DNA of 25,662 nucleotides from Bacillota bacterium. GTDB taxonomy: Bacteria > Bacillota > Clostridia > Peptostreptococcales > Anaerovoracaceae. Position numbers and translations under genes: made by a program. The stretch covers positions 1 through 25,662 of the forward strand of contig JAFZRG010000022.1 in assembly GCA_017619985.1 (NCBI GenBank), in the 5' to 3' direction. Below are positions 7,833 to 18,500 of the stretch, in pieces. Below the pieces are notes generated by a model. The model had not been told where the DNA came from and searched no databases. It was given only the letters and a program-made list of their open reading frames with translations. How positions within the stretch are numbered: position 1 is the first letter of the stretch; the number at the start of each line of letters is the position of its first letter.

Positions 7833-9227
7833 ATGAAAAGAGTTCTGGCACTTCTGCTGGCATTCGCCCTTGTCTTCGGTATGGCGGCCTGCTCCAGCGG
7901 CCCGAAACCGGAAGATACGGTCAAGAAGTTCTTCGAAGCCATGAAAACTTTCGATGTCGAGACGATGCAGTCCTGCGTGGAAGGAGAATACGACGCGACG
8001 GAAATGCTCACGGAAGAGGAAGAGGACATGACCGGCCTCATGGACTATCTGAAAGAGAACGCAAAAACGCTGACGTATAAGATCGGCTCTTCCGAAGTGA
8101 AGGAAGACAAGGCGAAAGTCGGCGTGAGCGTGGAATATACCGACACTTCAGAGGTCATCGGCGACGCGTTCGCGACCTATATCATGGCGCTCTTCGATCT
8201 GATGTTCAGCGAAGACGCATCGGAGGAAGATCTCGAAAAAGCCTTTACGGAAGGCCTTGCCAACGCCATCGAGACGAAGGAGACGACCCGGGCAACAGAA
8301 GATCTCTCCCTGGACCTGATCCTCAAAGACGGCGAATGGAAGCTGACAAACGTGCCGGAAGAAGCGGCAAACGTCATGCTGGGCAACCTGATGCACGCCA
8401 TGGATGACCTGGACGATCTGTTCAGCGGCGAAGGCTTCGACTGGGGCGGCGATGCCGAGCCCGTAGACTATCCTATTGCCGACGAAGTGGTCCTCGATAA
8501 CGACGAGGTGAGGATGACCGTCGTCAGCGGCGGCACGGACGAATGGGGCGAGATCGTCTTCAAGGTCCTCTGCGAGAACAAGAGTGCAGAGAAGTCCTAC
8601 GTTTTCTCCATCGATGATGTCAACGTCAACGGATGGAGAGCCGGATCCTCGCTCTACGAAGAAGTAGCGGCCGGAAAGAGCTCAAACGCAGAGTTTACGA
8701 TCTTCAGCGATACGCTCGAAGAGATCGGCATCGAATCTCCCGATAAAGTGGAATGCCTGGTGCGCGTCTACAACGAGGACGACTGGTGGAACGACATCCT
8801 GCTGGTGGACGACAGTTTCACCATTTATCCGACAGGCCTGAGCGAATCGGAGATCACAGTCCCGGACAGACCGACGCAGACCGGCGAAGTCGTCCTGGAA
8901 GACAACGATATTTTCACCATGGTCGTTTTAGGCGAAGAGGATCTGTCCTGGACGTACGGGTTGAAGGCCTACGTAAAGAACAATTCGGACCGGACCATCG
9001 ACATAAGCTGGGAAGAAGTTTCCGTCAACGGCTTCATGTGTGAACCTTATTGGTCCACCTCGCTTACTCCGGGTCAGCAGGCGATGACGGAGATCACGTT
9101 CGACTCCGAAGACTTCGAAAATAACGGGATCGAAACGGTGGACGAGATCGCGTTTACGCTTCAGGCCCAGGATAACACGACCTGGGACGTTATCTATTCC
9201 CAGAACGGCACCTATACGCCGCAGTAG
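7833..9227 (+). CDS. lipoprotein with two tandem repeats of an unknown domain
   Basis: A 464-residue protein with a lipoprotein signal peptide: MKR, a Leu/Ala-rich core, then the lipobox MAAC with the lipidated Cys20, followed by a Ser/Gly/Pro linker. It should therefore be anchored outside the membrane. Residues 24-185 look like an NTF2-like/DUF4878-type fold (a TVKKFFEAMKTFD helix, and LKDGEWKLTNV near the end). Residues 218-333 and 352-464 are two copies of one domain. Both open with a VVL..ND strand, carry V(N/S)VNG in the middle and contain a GIE(S/T) stretch before a final strand. The protein is strongly acidic, with very many Asp and Glu. I do not know its function. It is on the opposite strand to its neighbours and shares a unit with pcp, 12 bases downstream. 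The start is fixed by an AGGAGG site. Confidence 0.85.
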   Translation: MKRVLALLLAFALVFGMAACSSGPKPEDTVKKFFEAMKTFDVETMQSCVEGEYDATEMLTEEEEDMTGLMDYLKENAKTLTYKIGSSEVKEDKAKVGVSVEYTDTSEVIGDAFATYIMALFDLMFSEDASEEDLEKAFTEGLANAIETKETTRATEDLSLDLILKDGEWKLTNVPEEAANVMLGNLMHAMDDLDDLFSGEGFDWGGDAEPVDYPIADEVVLDNDEVRMTVVSGGTDEWGEIVFKVLCENKSAEKSYVFSIDDVNVNGWRAGSSLYEEVAAGKSSNAEFTIFSDTLEEIGIESPDKVECLVRVYNEDDWWNDILLVDDSFTIYPTGLSESEITVPDRPTQTGEVVLEDNDIFTMVVLGEEDLSWTYGLKAYVKNNSDRTIDISWEEVSVNGFMCEPYWSTSLTPGQQAMTEITFDSEDFENNGIETVDEIAFTLQAQDNTTWDVIYSQNGTYTPQ

Positions 9228-9239
9228 GAGGACAGCGTC

Positions 9240-9851
9240 ATGAAGATCATCGTGACCGGATTCGAGCCTTTCGACGGCGGCGCCATCAATCCGTCGTGGG
9301 AGGCAGTGACCGCGGTGCAGGCCCCGGAAGGCGCAGAATTGCTGAAACTGCAGCTCCCTGTGGTCTATGGCAAAGCGGCGGATATCCTGAAAATGACCAT
9401 GAAAAAAGAACTGCCGGACGCGGTCATCTGCGTGGGACTCGCGGAAGGCCGTCCGGACGTAACGCCCGAGCGCGTGGCGGTCAACTGCCGGGACGAGACG
9501 ATCCCGGACAACGACGGGTTCTTCCCGCATGACGAACCGATCGATCCGGACGGGCAGCCGGCGTATTTCACCCGCCTGCCCATCCATAAAATCACGGAGG
9601 AGATCCTCAAAGCAGGGCTTCCGGTCAAGATCTCCAACAGCGCGGGCGTCTACGTCTGCAACGACCTGATGTACGGTCTGCTGCAGGCGATCGCGGACGA
9701 ACCCATCTTCGCGGACGTCAAGGGCGGCTTCATCCATGTGCCGGCGTCGACCCGCATGGGACTGCCATCCTCCGTCCCGGCATGGGAACCGGAGCAGATC
9801 GCGAGGGCTCTGCAGACCGCGGTCGAGACCGTCGCGCGGGAACTAAAATAG
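9240..9851 (+). CDS. pcp: pyroglutamyl-peptidase I
   Basis: Cysteine peptidase that removes N-terminal pyroglutamate from peptides in the cytoplasm. The 203-residue length fits the family. Motifs: GFEPFDGG at 7-14, PERVAVN with catalytic Glu78, SNSAGVYVCND with nucleophile Cys140, and GGFIHVP with catalytic His166, which completes the Glu-Cys-His triad. No signal peptide. A ribosome site (AGGAGG) overlaps the TAG stop of the lipoprotein gene, so the two form a bicistronic unit. The unit ends in the terminator 16 bases after pcp. Whether the pair has a shared function is unknown; peptide scavenging at the envelope is only a guess. Confidence 0.96.
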   Translation: MKIIVTGFEPFDGGAINPSWEAVTAVQAPEGAELLKLQLPVVYGKAADILKMTMKKELPDAVICVGLAEGRPDVTPERVAVNCRDETIPDNDGFFPHDEPIDPDGQPAYFTRLPIHKITEEILKAGLPVKISNSAGVYVCNDLMYGLLQAIADEPIFADVKGGFIHVPASTRMGLPSSVPAWEPEQIARALQTAVETVARELK

Positions 9852-9866
9852 CAGAAAAACCACAAT

Positions 9867-9897
9867 AAAAACGCGGCGCTCGCAGCACCGCGTTTTT
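9867..9897. terminator. bidirectional intrinsic terminator between pcp and uvrB
   Basis: A 10-base-pair stem, AAAAACGCGG (9867-9876) with CCGCGTTTTT (9888-9897), and an 11-base loop. The T run follows the hairpin on the plus strand and, because the stem begins with A, also on the minus strand. It sits between two convergent genes and can stop both. Confidence 0.92.
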
Positions 9898-9903
9898 GCG
9901 TTC

Positions 9904-11892
<1,989 letters not shown>

Positions 11893-11902
11893 GAGCGCCC
11901 TC

Positions 11903-12145
11903 CTATCCGATGATCTCGTAGAGCATCGCCGCGCCGTCTTTCGTGACGTGTTCGGGCGTCTCGAGCACGCGGACCTTCATCTCGGAATTGCCGAAGCGGA
12001 TCAGGATCTCGTCGCCGGGCTTGACCTGCGCGGAAGGCTTGGCGGCCTTGCCGTTCAGAAAGATGCGCTCTTCCTGCGCCGCGTCGTGGGCGACCGTGCG
12101 CCGTTTGATCAGTCTTGAAATTTTTAAGTACTTGTCTATCCTCAT
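11903..12145 (-). CDS. rqcP: S4-domain RNA-binding protein RqcP (YabO/Hsp15-like)
   Basis: An 80-residue single S4 domain that opens MRIDKYLKISRLIKRRTVA and contains GRIFLNG-like and KPGDEILIRFG segments, closely resembling Bacillus RqcP (YabO). RqcP helps RqcH add alanine tails to nascent chains on split 50S subunits. I chose the ATG at 12145 because it matches the conserved MR(I/L)DK start. A TTG at 12163 in the same frame lies inside the hup terminator and would add six unrelated residues. No Shine-Dalgarno site precedes the ATG: the T run of the terminator ends only 5 bases before it. Translation may be leaderless, or may depend on readthrough from hup. uvrB follows after 10 bases. YabP, YabQ and DivIC, which follow YabO in Bacillus, are not here. 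Confidence 0.9.
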   Translation of the reverse strand: MRIDKYLKISRLIKRRTVAHDAAQEERIFLNGKAAKPSAQVKPGDEILIRFGNSEMKVRVLETPEHVTKDGAAMLYEIIG

Positions 12146-12150
12146 GGTCG

Positions 12151-12178
12151 AAAAAAGGGGCAACGTTGCCGTTGCCCC
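12151..12178 (-). terminator. intrinsic terminator after hup
   Basis: On the minus strand a 9-base-pair perfect stem (GGGGCAACG with CGTTGCCCC, 12157-12165 and 12170-12178), a 4-base loop, then TTTTTT at 12151-12156. It begins about 20 bases after the hup stop and ends 5 bases before the rqcP start, so it should limit how much rqcP-uvrB mRNA comes from the upstream operon. Confidence 0.9.
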
Positions 12179-12199
12179 TGCAATGAACTTTGTTTCAGA

Positions 12200-12484
12200 C
12201 TATTTCTTGTTGACAGCGTCCTTGAAAGCCTTGCCTGCCTTGAAGACGGGAGCGCTGGAAGCGGGGATCTTAACGGTTTCGCCGGGCTTCTGCGGGTTGC
12301 GGCCGGTTCTGGCCTTTCTCTTTCTGGTTTCAAAGGTGCCGAAGCCGATGAGCTGGACCTTGCCGTTCTTCTTGGACAGTTCCTTTTCAACGACCTTGAT
12401 GAATGCGTTAACGGTCGCTTCTGTATCTTTCTTGGTAAGCTTTGTTTCCTTTGCGACTGCTTCGACTAACTGAGACTTGTTCAT
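12200..12484 (-). CDS. hup: HU family nucleoid protein
   Basis: A 94-residue histone-like protein that bends and compacts DNA as a dimer. It starts MNKSQLVEAV, and the DNA-binding arm GFGTFETRKRKARTGRNP lies in the middle, ending with VKIPASSAPVFKAGKAFKD. An open frame extends 20 codons further upstream, into the mazG 3' end. The ATG at 12484 is chosen because it gives the standard family start and has AGGAGG 6 bases before it. It lies 32 bases after mazG. HU is usually abundant, so a promoter inside mazG is possible, but I found no convincing one. A strong terminator follows. Confidence 0.97.
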   Translation of the reverse strand: MNKSQLVEAVAKETKLTKKDTEATVNAFIKVVEKELSKKNGKVQLIGFGTFETRKRKARTGRNPQKPGETVKIPASSAPVFKAGKAFKDAVNKK

Positions 12485-12490
12485 TTTGTT

Positions 12491-12496
12491 CCTCCT
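12491..12496 (-). promoter_or_regulatory. ribosome binding site that fixes the hup start
   Basis: A perfect AGGAGG on the minus strand, 6 bases before the ATG at 12484. It decides against the longer in-frame start at 12544. Confidence 0.9.
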
Positions 12497-12516
12497 GATT
12501 CTTTTTGAGCGATACG

Positions 12517-13347
12517 TTATTCTTGGGTCTTTGCTTCTTCCCACAGAATATCCATTTCTGCGAGGGTCATGTCTTCCAACCTGCGGCCTTTTGCCTTTGC
12601 AGCCGATTCGACATGACTGAAGCGGGTTATGAACTTGTTCGATGTGGCGTTCAGGGCATCTTCGGGATCTATGCCGAGGAACCTGGAAATATTCGTGATC
12701 GCAAAGAGCAGATCTCCGAGTTCCTCCTTGATGTGCGCCTGATCGCCCTGCGCGTATGCTTCCTTGAGTTCGGCTGTTTCCTCGTCGAGTTTCTCAAACG
12801 CGCCGCTCACGTCGTCCCAGTCAAATCCGACTCTTGCCGCTTTCTTCTGTACCTTTTCGCTTCGCAGCAGCGCGGGTAAATGCCTCGGGATCTTCTGCAT
12901 ACTTGCAGTGGCAGAAGTTTCTGTTTTTTCCACCTCTTTGATATTTTCCCACAAGTCCAATACGTTGTCAACGCTTAAACCCGTACTTTCGTTGGAATTC
13001 TCGGGCTTCGGGCCGAAAACATGCGGGTGCCGGCGGATCATTTTTTCCGCCTCTTTGTTGCAGATATCGCAGAGCGTAAAATCCTTTTCCTCGGCCGCGA
13101 TCTGCGCGTGCATCACGACCTGCAGCAGCACGTCGCCGAGCTCTTCGATCAGGTTTTCGCGGTCTTTGTTCTCGATGGCTTCCACCACTTCGTAGGCTTC
13201 TTCCACCATGCCGCGGGTCAGACTCTCGTGGGTCTGCGCGCGGTCCCAGGGACAGCCGCCGGGCGCCCGCAGGATCTCGATGACCCTCTGCAGCCGTGCG
13301 AAGCTTTCCTGGTCGGTCTTTGCGTTTTCAAACAGTTCTTCGTACAT
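12517..13347 (-). CDS. mazG: MazG nucleoside triphosphate pyrophosphohydrolase
   Basis: Hydrolyses (d)NTPs, probably including aberrant ones, to the monophosphate and pyrophosphate. The 276-residue protein has two all-alpha MazG domains. The first has GCPWDRAQTHESL at 31-43, then the metal-binding acids Glu49/Glu50/Glu53 and EELGD at 68-72. The second repeats the pattern at about 188-215 (LDEETAEL and EELGDLLF). It is the stand-alone form: the N-terminal tetrapyrrole-methylase domain of Bacillus YabN is missing. Its start codon directly follows the flippase stop (TAAATG), with only a weak ribosome site, so it is probably translated by coupling. Confidence 0.95.
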   Translation of the reverse strand: MYEELFENAKTDQESFARLQRVIEILRAPGGCPWDRAQTHESLTRGMVEEAYEVVEAIENKDRENLIEELGDVLLQVVMHAQIAAEEKDFTLCDICNKEAEKMIRRHPHVFGPKPENSNESTGLSVDNVLDLWENIKEVEKTETSATASMQKIPRHLPALLRSEKVQKKAARVGFDWDDVSGAFEKLDEETAELKEAYAQGDQAHIKEELGDLLFAITNISRFLGIDPEDALNATSNKFITRFSHVESAAKAKGRRLEDMTLAEMDILWEEAKTQE

Positions 13348-14961
13348 TTATCTCACAAAACGCCGCAGCAGCGCTGCGATCTTCCTGCCTTTCGGCAGCC
13401 TTTCTATCTCATCGACGGTGATGCCTTTTACGAGCAGGATCAGCGCAAAGTACACGGCGATCCCCACGCAGACGGAGATGAGCGTGTTGAGCGCCCCGCC
13501 GACACGCAGATAGAACAGCCTGTACGTGAGCCGCACCGCGAGCCCCATGACAGCGGCACATAAGGCCGGCTTCACGAACGTCAGCTTATAGTCCACTTCC
13601 GTGCCTGTATACTTCTTCATGGCCCGGAAATCCAGGAACGCGGCCGTAAAGTACGCCGCGACCGTGCTGATGGCGGCGCCTCGCACGTTCAGCGACGGGA
13701 TGCCGGTGAGCGCGTAAGTCAGGATGACCTTGACCACTGCGCCGACACAGAGGTTCCGGACGGGGATCATCTGCTTGCCGATGCCCTGCAGGATGCCGTT
13801 CAGCGCATGCGCGAAACCCAGGAAGATGATGCCGAAAGCCAGGATCTCCAGGCAGGAGCCTGCGGAAGCCGCGCTGTCCCGCACCCTGGGATAGAACAGT
13901 TCCATGATGGGCCTGGCCAGCACGCTCATGCCGACGGCACAGGGGATGCTGAGGATGGCCGCGTAGCGCATCGCCAGATTGATGTTCTCGTGCATGAAAT
14001 CCGTCTCCCGGCGTTTGAACGCGGAAGCGACGACGGGGACGATGCTCATGGATACCGCCTGCAGCAGCACCTGTGGAAAGTTCAGCAGAGGTGCCGCCAT
14101 GCCGGTCAGCTGACCGTACAGCGCCCGGGCAGTGTCCGAATCGAACCCGATGGAGATCAGGCGCGTCTTGACGATGGCCGTGTCGATGGTGTTGATGACG
14201 GGAAGCACCGCGGATCCGATCGTGATGGGGACCGCGATGATCAGGATGTCACGGAAGATATCGCGGACGCTTTCCACATCCGCCGGGACTTCCGTGCCGA
14301 CGTCCCTCAGGATGGCCTTTCTGCGGCGCAGATAGACGAGTCCTATGCCTAAAAAGCCGAAGAAAGCGCCTGCCGTAGCGCCGAACGACGCGCCTGCGGC
14401 AGCGATGTTCAGACCCTTGGGCAGCAGGATGACCGCGAGACCGAGTCCGATCGCCACGCGGAACGCCTGCTCCACGACCTGGGAGACGGCTGTCGGGGTC
14501 ATGTCCTGCAGACCCTGGAAATAGCCGCGGAACGAGCTCATGAGCGGGCAGAAGAACAGCGCCGGCGCAATAGCCTGCATGCAGTAGATCGCGCCCGGCT
14601 CCTTGATCGCCCGCGTGATCGCGCCTGCCCCGAAGAACAGGATCGAACTCGTGACGACGCCCGTCGCGAGCAGCAGCCAGAACGAAACCTTGAACACGCG
14701 GTGCGCCTCGTAGCGGCGGTCGAGCGCGGTGCGCTCCGCCACCATGCGCGCGATGGCCGTCGGGATGCCGGCGATGGCGAGGGTCAGGAACAGGTTATAG
14801 ATCGGATACGCCGTCTGGTAATACCCCATTCCGTCGTCCGTGATGATGTTCGTCAGCGGGATGCGGAAAAAGGCCCCCAGCACCTTGATGACGATACCGG
14901 CGAGGCCCAATATGACGGCGCCTTTCAGAAAGCTTTTGTTTTTACTGTTGGTTTGCTCCAT
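13348..14961 (-). CDS. SpoVB/YabM-type polysaccharide (lipid-linked sugar) flippase
   Basis: A 537-residue very hydrophobic protein with about 14 membrane segments, of the MOP/MVF exporter superfamily that includes MurJ, SpoVB and Wzx. The N-terminal block (FRIPLTNII, then GMGYYQTAYPIYNLFLT, AGIPTAIARMVAE, residues 32-76) is typical of the SpoVB/YabM group. It probably flips an undecaprenyl-linked precursor across the membrane, either lipid II or a sugar polymer. Its place between mfd/thrH and mazG matches Bacillus YabM. ATG directly follows the thrH stop (TAAATG), and no strong ribosome site is seen, so coupling is likely. I leave the symbol empty, because SpoVB, YabM and MurJ-like members cannot be separated here. 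Confidence 0.9.
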   Translation of the reverse strand: MEQTNSKNKSFLKGAVILGLAGIVIKVLGAFFRIPLTNIITDDGMGYYQTAYPIYNLFLTLAIAGIPTAIARMVAERTALDRRYEAHRVFKVSFWLLLATGVVTSSILFFGAGAITRAIKEPGAIYCMQAIAPALFFCPLMSSFRGYFQGLQDMTPTAVSQVVEQAFRVAIGLGLAVILLPKGLNIAAAGASFGATAGAFFGFLGIGLVYLRRRKAILRDVGTEVPADVESVRDIFRDILIIAVPITIGSAVLPVINTIDTAIVKTRLISIGFDSDTARALYGQLTGMAAPLLNFPQVLLQAVSMSIVPVVASAFKRRETDFMHENINLAMRYAAILSIPCAVGMSVLARPIMELFYPRVRDSAASAGSCLEILAFGIIFLGFAHALNGILQGIGKQMIPVRNLCVGAVVKVILTYALTGIPSLNVRGAAISTVAAYFTAAFLDFRAMKKYTGTEVDYKLTFVKPALCAAVMGLAVRLTYRLFYLRVGGALNTLISVCVGIAVYFALILLVKGITVDEIERLPKGRKIAALLRRFVR

Positions 14962-15561
14962 TTACAGCGCAGCTTTGATCGCTGCCAGCAGCTCCTCATA
15001 CGTTTCGAGAGCGGGAAGATCCGGGTTCTCCGCCTTGACGTTGTCCGGCGCGCGGAACAGGAAGCCCGCCTTGCTGGCGCGGATCATGCCCAGATCGTTA
15101 TAGGAATCGCCGACGGCGATCGTCTCGTAACCCATGGCCTGGAACGCTTTGACGCTCGTGAGCTTGCTCTGCTCGCAGCGCATGGTGAAGCCTGTGATCT
15201 CTCCGTCCGGGGCGACTTCCAGCTTGTTGCACAGCAGCGTGGGCCGGCCGAGCTTTTCCATCAGAGGGAAGCCGAACTGTTCGAACGTGTCGCTCAGGAT
15301 GACCGTCGGAACGATCTGTCTCAGCTCGTCCAGGAATTCCTTCGCGCCTTCGAGCGGCTCGATCTTCGCGATCGTCTCGCGGATCTGCTTCAAACCGAGG
15401 CCGTGCTCCTTCAGGATGCCGATGCGCCACCGCATGAGCTTGTCGTAATCGGGTTCGTCCCGCGTGGTCCTGCGCAGTTCGGGGATGCCGCTCGCTTCAG
15501 AAAACGCGATCCAAATCTCGGGCTCCAGTACGCCTTCCAGGTCTAAACAAACGATGTTCAT
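14962..15561 (-). CDS. thrH: phosphoserine phosphatase/homoserine phosphotransferase ThrH
   Basis: HAD-family enzyme of 199 residues. ThrH from Pseudomonas moves phosphate from phosphoserine to homoserine. The match is specific: the N-terminus is MNIVCLDLEGVLEPEIWIAF, with the nucleophile Asp7 in a DLEG motif (D-x-E, not the usual D-x-D). The TTRD.PDYD.LM cap region, ILSDTF at 88-93, TLLCNKLE and GDSYND at 151-156 follow. It takes the place held by spoVT in Bacillus, between mfd and the flippase. thrC, encoding the enzyme that uses its product, is 7 kb upstream on the same strand; no thrB is in the window. The AGGAGG ribosome site lies within the mfd end, and the start directly follows the mfd stop (TAGATG). 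Confidence 0.88.
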   Translation of the reverse strand: MNIVCLDLEGVLEPEIWIAFSEASGIPELRRTTRDEPDYDKLMRWRIGILKEHGLGLKQIRETIAKIEPLEGAKEFLDELRQIVPTVILSDTFEQFGFPLMEKLGRPTLLCNKLEVAPDGEITGFTMRCEQSKLTSVKAFQAMGYETIAVGDSYNDLGMIRASKAGFLFRAPDNVKAENPDLPALETYEELLAAIKAAL

Positions 15562-18500
15562 CTATGATGCCTCCTCTCTGAATGCAAGCATGGTCGTCAG
15601 GATCACTTCTGCCTCCTGCGCCGCCGGCGCCTTGTCCAGCGCCAGCGCGACCCGGGGTTCGACCCCTCCGTAAATGGTCAGACGCAGGCCGTAATCGTCC
15701 ATGAGAGCCGCGAACAGCTCGGGACCCAGGCAGTTTTTCTCTTCAAATAATAATACCAGTTTCTTATGCTGCAGCGCAACCTTGGAAATGCCGCAGCGGC
15801 TGGCCATGGAACGGATGAGCGCGATGTCCAGCAGGTTCTGCGCCGGACGCGGCAGATCGCCGAAACGGTCGAGCAGCTCGTCCGTGACTTCGTATTTGTC
15901 GTCGTCCGAAGCAATGGAGGCGATGCGCTTGTACATCGACAGCCTCGTCAGCTCGTCCGCCACGTAGCTCTCCGGCAGGAAGGCCGGGATGCCCAGTTCC
16001 ACGCTCGTATCCGCTTCGGGCTGCGCCTCTTCCGGCATGCCGCCCTGCAGCTCGCGGACCGTTTCCTCCACGAGTTTGCAGTACAGCTCGTAGCCGACGG
16101 ACAGCATGTGGCCGGACTGTTCAACACCCAGGATGTTGCCCGCGCCGCGCAGTTCGAGATCGCGCATAGCGACCCGGAAACCGGCGCCGAACTCCGTGAA
16201 TTCGCGGATGGCCCGGAGACGCTTTTCCGCGACCTCCGACAGGACTTTGTCTTTCTTATACACCAGATAGGCGTATGCCATGCGGTTGGAGCGCCCCACC
16301 CTGCCGCGCAGCTGGTAGAGCTGCGACAGGCCGAAGCGGTCGGCGTCCATGATGATCATGGTGTTGACGTTGGGGATGTCGAGGCCCGATTCGATGATGG
16401 TCGTAGCGACCAGCACGTTGTGCTCGCCGTCCAGGAACTTCATCATGACGTCCTCGAGCTCGCGCTCGCCCATCTGCCCGTGGCCCACGACCACGTTCGC
16501 TTCCGGCACGAGTTCGCGGATCCTCCTCGCGACGGTCTGGATGCCGCTGACCCGGTTGTATACCACGTAGACCTGGCCGCCTCTGCCCAGTTCCCTGCGG
16601 ATGGCGTCGGCGATCATCAGGTCATCCTGTTCCATCACGTAGGTCTGTACGGGGTAGCGGTCCTCGGGCGGTTCCTCGAGCACGGACATGTCGCGCACGC
16701 CGATGAGAGACATGTGCAGCGTCCTGGGGATGGGCGTCGCTGAGAGCGTGAGCACGTCGACGTTCATCTTCAGCTTCTTGATCGCGTCCTTGTGTTCCAC
16801 ACCGAAGCGCTGTTCCTCGTCCACGACGAGCAGGCCGAGATCCTTGAACTTCACGTCGCCCGACAGCAGCCGGTGCGTGCCGACCACGAGGTCGACATCG
16901 CCCGAAGCGAGTCCTTTCAGCACCTTCTCCTGCTGCTTTTCCGTGCGGAAGCGCGACAGCATCTCGACGTTGAACGGATACTCTTTGAAGCGGTCCAGGA
17001 ACGTATGGTAATGCTGGTTCGCGAGGATCGTCGTCGGAACGAGCACGGCGGCCTGCTTGCCTTCCTCGAGGCATTTGAAGATCGCTCTCGCAGCCACTTC
17101 CGTCTTGCCGTAGCCCACGTCGCCGCACAGCAGGCGGTCCATGGCGTTCGGGGACTGCATGTCCTTCTTGATCTCTTCCGCCGCCCGCAGCTGGTCCGCC
17201 GTCTCCTCGTAGGGGAACGCGTCTTCGAATTCCTTCTGCCAGGCGGAGTCCGGACCGAACGCGAATCCGGGGGTCATCTGGCGCTGCGCGGACAGGCGCA
17301 GGAAGTCCTCCGCCATATCGCGGATCGCGGCCTTCGCCCTTGCCTTCGTCTTCTGCCAGTCGCCGCCGGAAAGGCGGTTGATCTTCGGCGCGACGGATTC
17401 GCTGCCCACGTACTTCTGGATGGACTCCATCTGGTCCACCGGCACGTACAGCACGTCCTCGCCCGCGTAGCGGATCTTCAGGTAGTCGCGCTGGCTGCCG
17501 TCGACCGTCAGTTTCTCGATCCCCACGAATCTGCCCACGCCGTGCGCTTCGTGCACGACGTAGTCGCCTTTTTTGATGTCCGTGAAGGCCTTTATTTCCC
17601 TTCCCTTGGACTTTTTGCGGCGCGTCTGGGATTTTGTATGGACGAAGATGTCCGACTCGCTTAAATAGAGGATTTTATCGTCAAAGAACTCCGTGCCCTG
17701 CGACAGTCTGCCATAGCGCAGTTCGACCCTGTTCTCGAGCCCGGCGCGTCCCAGGAAGTCCTTCAGGTTGCTGATACGGTCCTCGGAGGAACACGCGATG
17801 ACGATCCTGTACCCGTTCTTCGCGTAGCGCTTCAGCTCCTGCTCCAGCGGTTCCATATGGCCGTTGAAGACGGGCGCCTGCTTCGTCGTGTACGAGACGA
17901 TCTCGTCCAGACGGTCCGTATACGGGATCTGCTGCGTAAAGGGCGTGCAGTAATACACGTCGCAGCGCTGCGCCTGCAGCTGCGTCTTCTTCAGATCGGC
18001 GCGGTCGGGCAGCGAGCGGAAGTCTTCGGGGACCCCGAAGCACCGCTCGAGGATGACCCGCCGGTTCTCCTCCTCTTCTTTGTCATAGAAGTTCAGGATC
18101 TCCTCCATGCGGGAGGGATCGTCGACGAAGAGGAACGCGGGATCCTTCACGTAATCCCAGACGAGAGCGGGCTGTTCGTAGAAGTAGGACAGAAAGCCTT
18201 CCAGGTACTGATAGTTCATGCCCTCTTCGACGCATTCGATCAGGTAATCTCTTCTCTCGCGCAGTTTGTCGAGTTGTTCCTGCGACAGGGGCCTGCGCAT
18301 GGACCGGGCGTAGGCGCTGCTGATGTTCTTGAGCCCGCGGGCGAACGCTTCCTCATTGCGCACCATGACCTGGGCAGGCCAGATGCGCACGCTGTCCAGC
18401 GTCTCCTTCGAGCGCTGGGTCGCGGCGTCGAAGCTGCGGATGGAATCGATATCGGTGTCGAAGAACTCGATGCGTACCGGGTCATCCCGGCCGGGAACGA

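Noticed and set aside
12146..12163. TTG start adding six residues to rqcP
   Set aside because: It lies in the terminator stem and T run, has no ribosome site, and the family starts at the MRIDK methionine.
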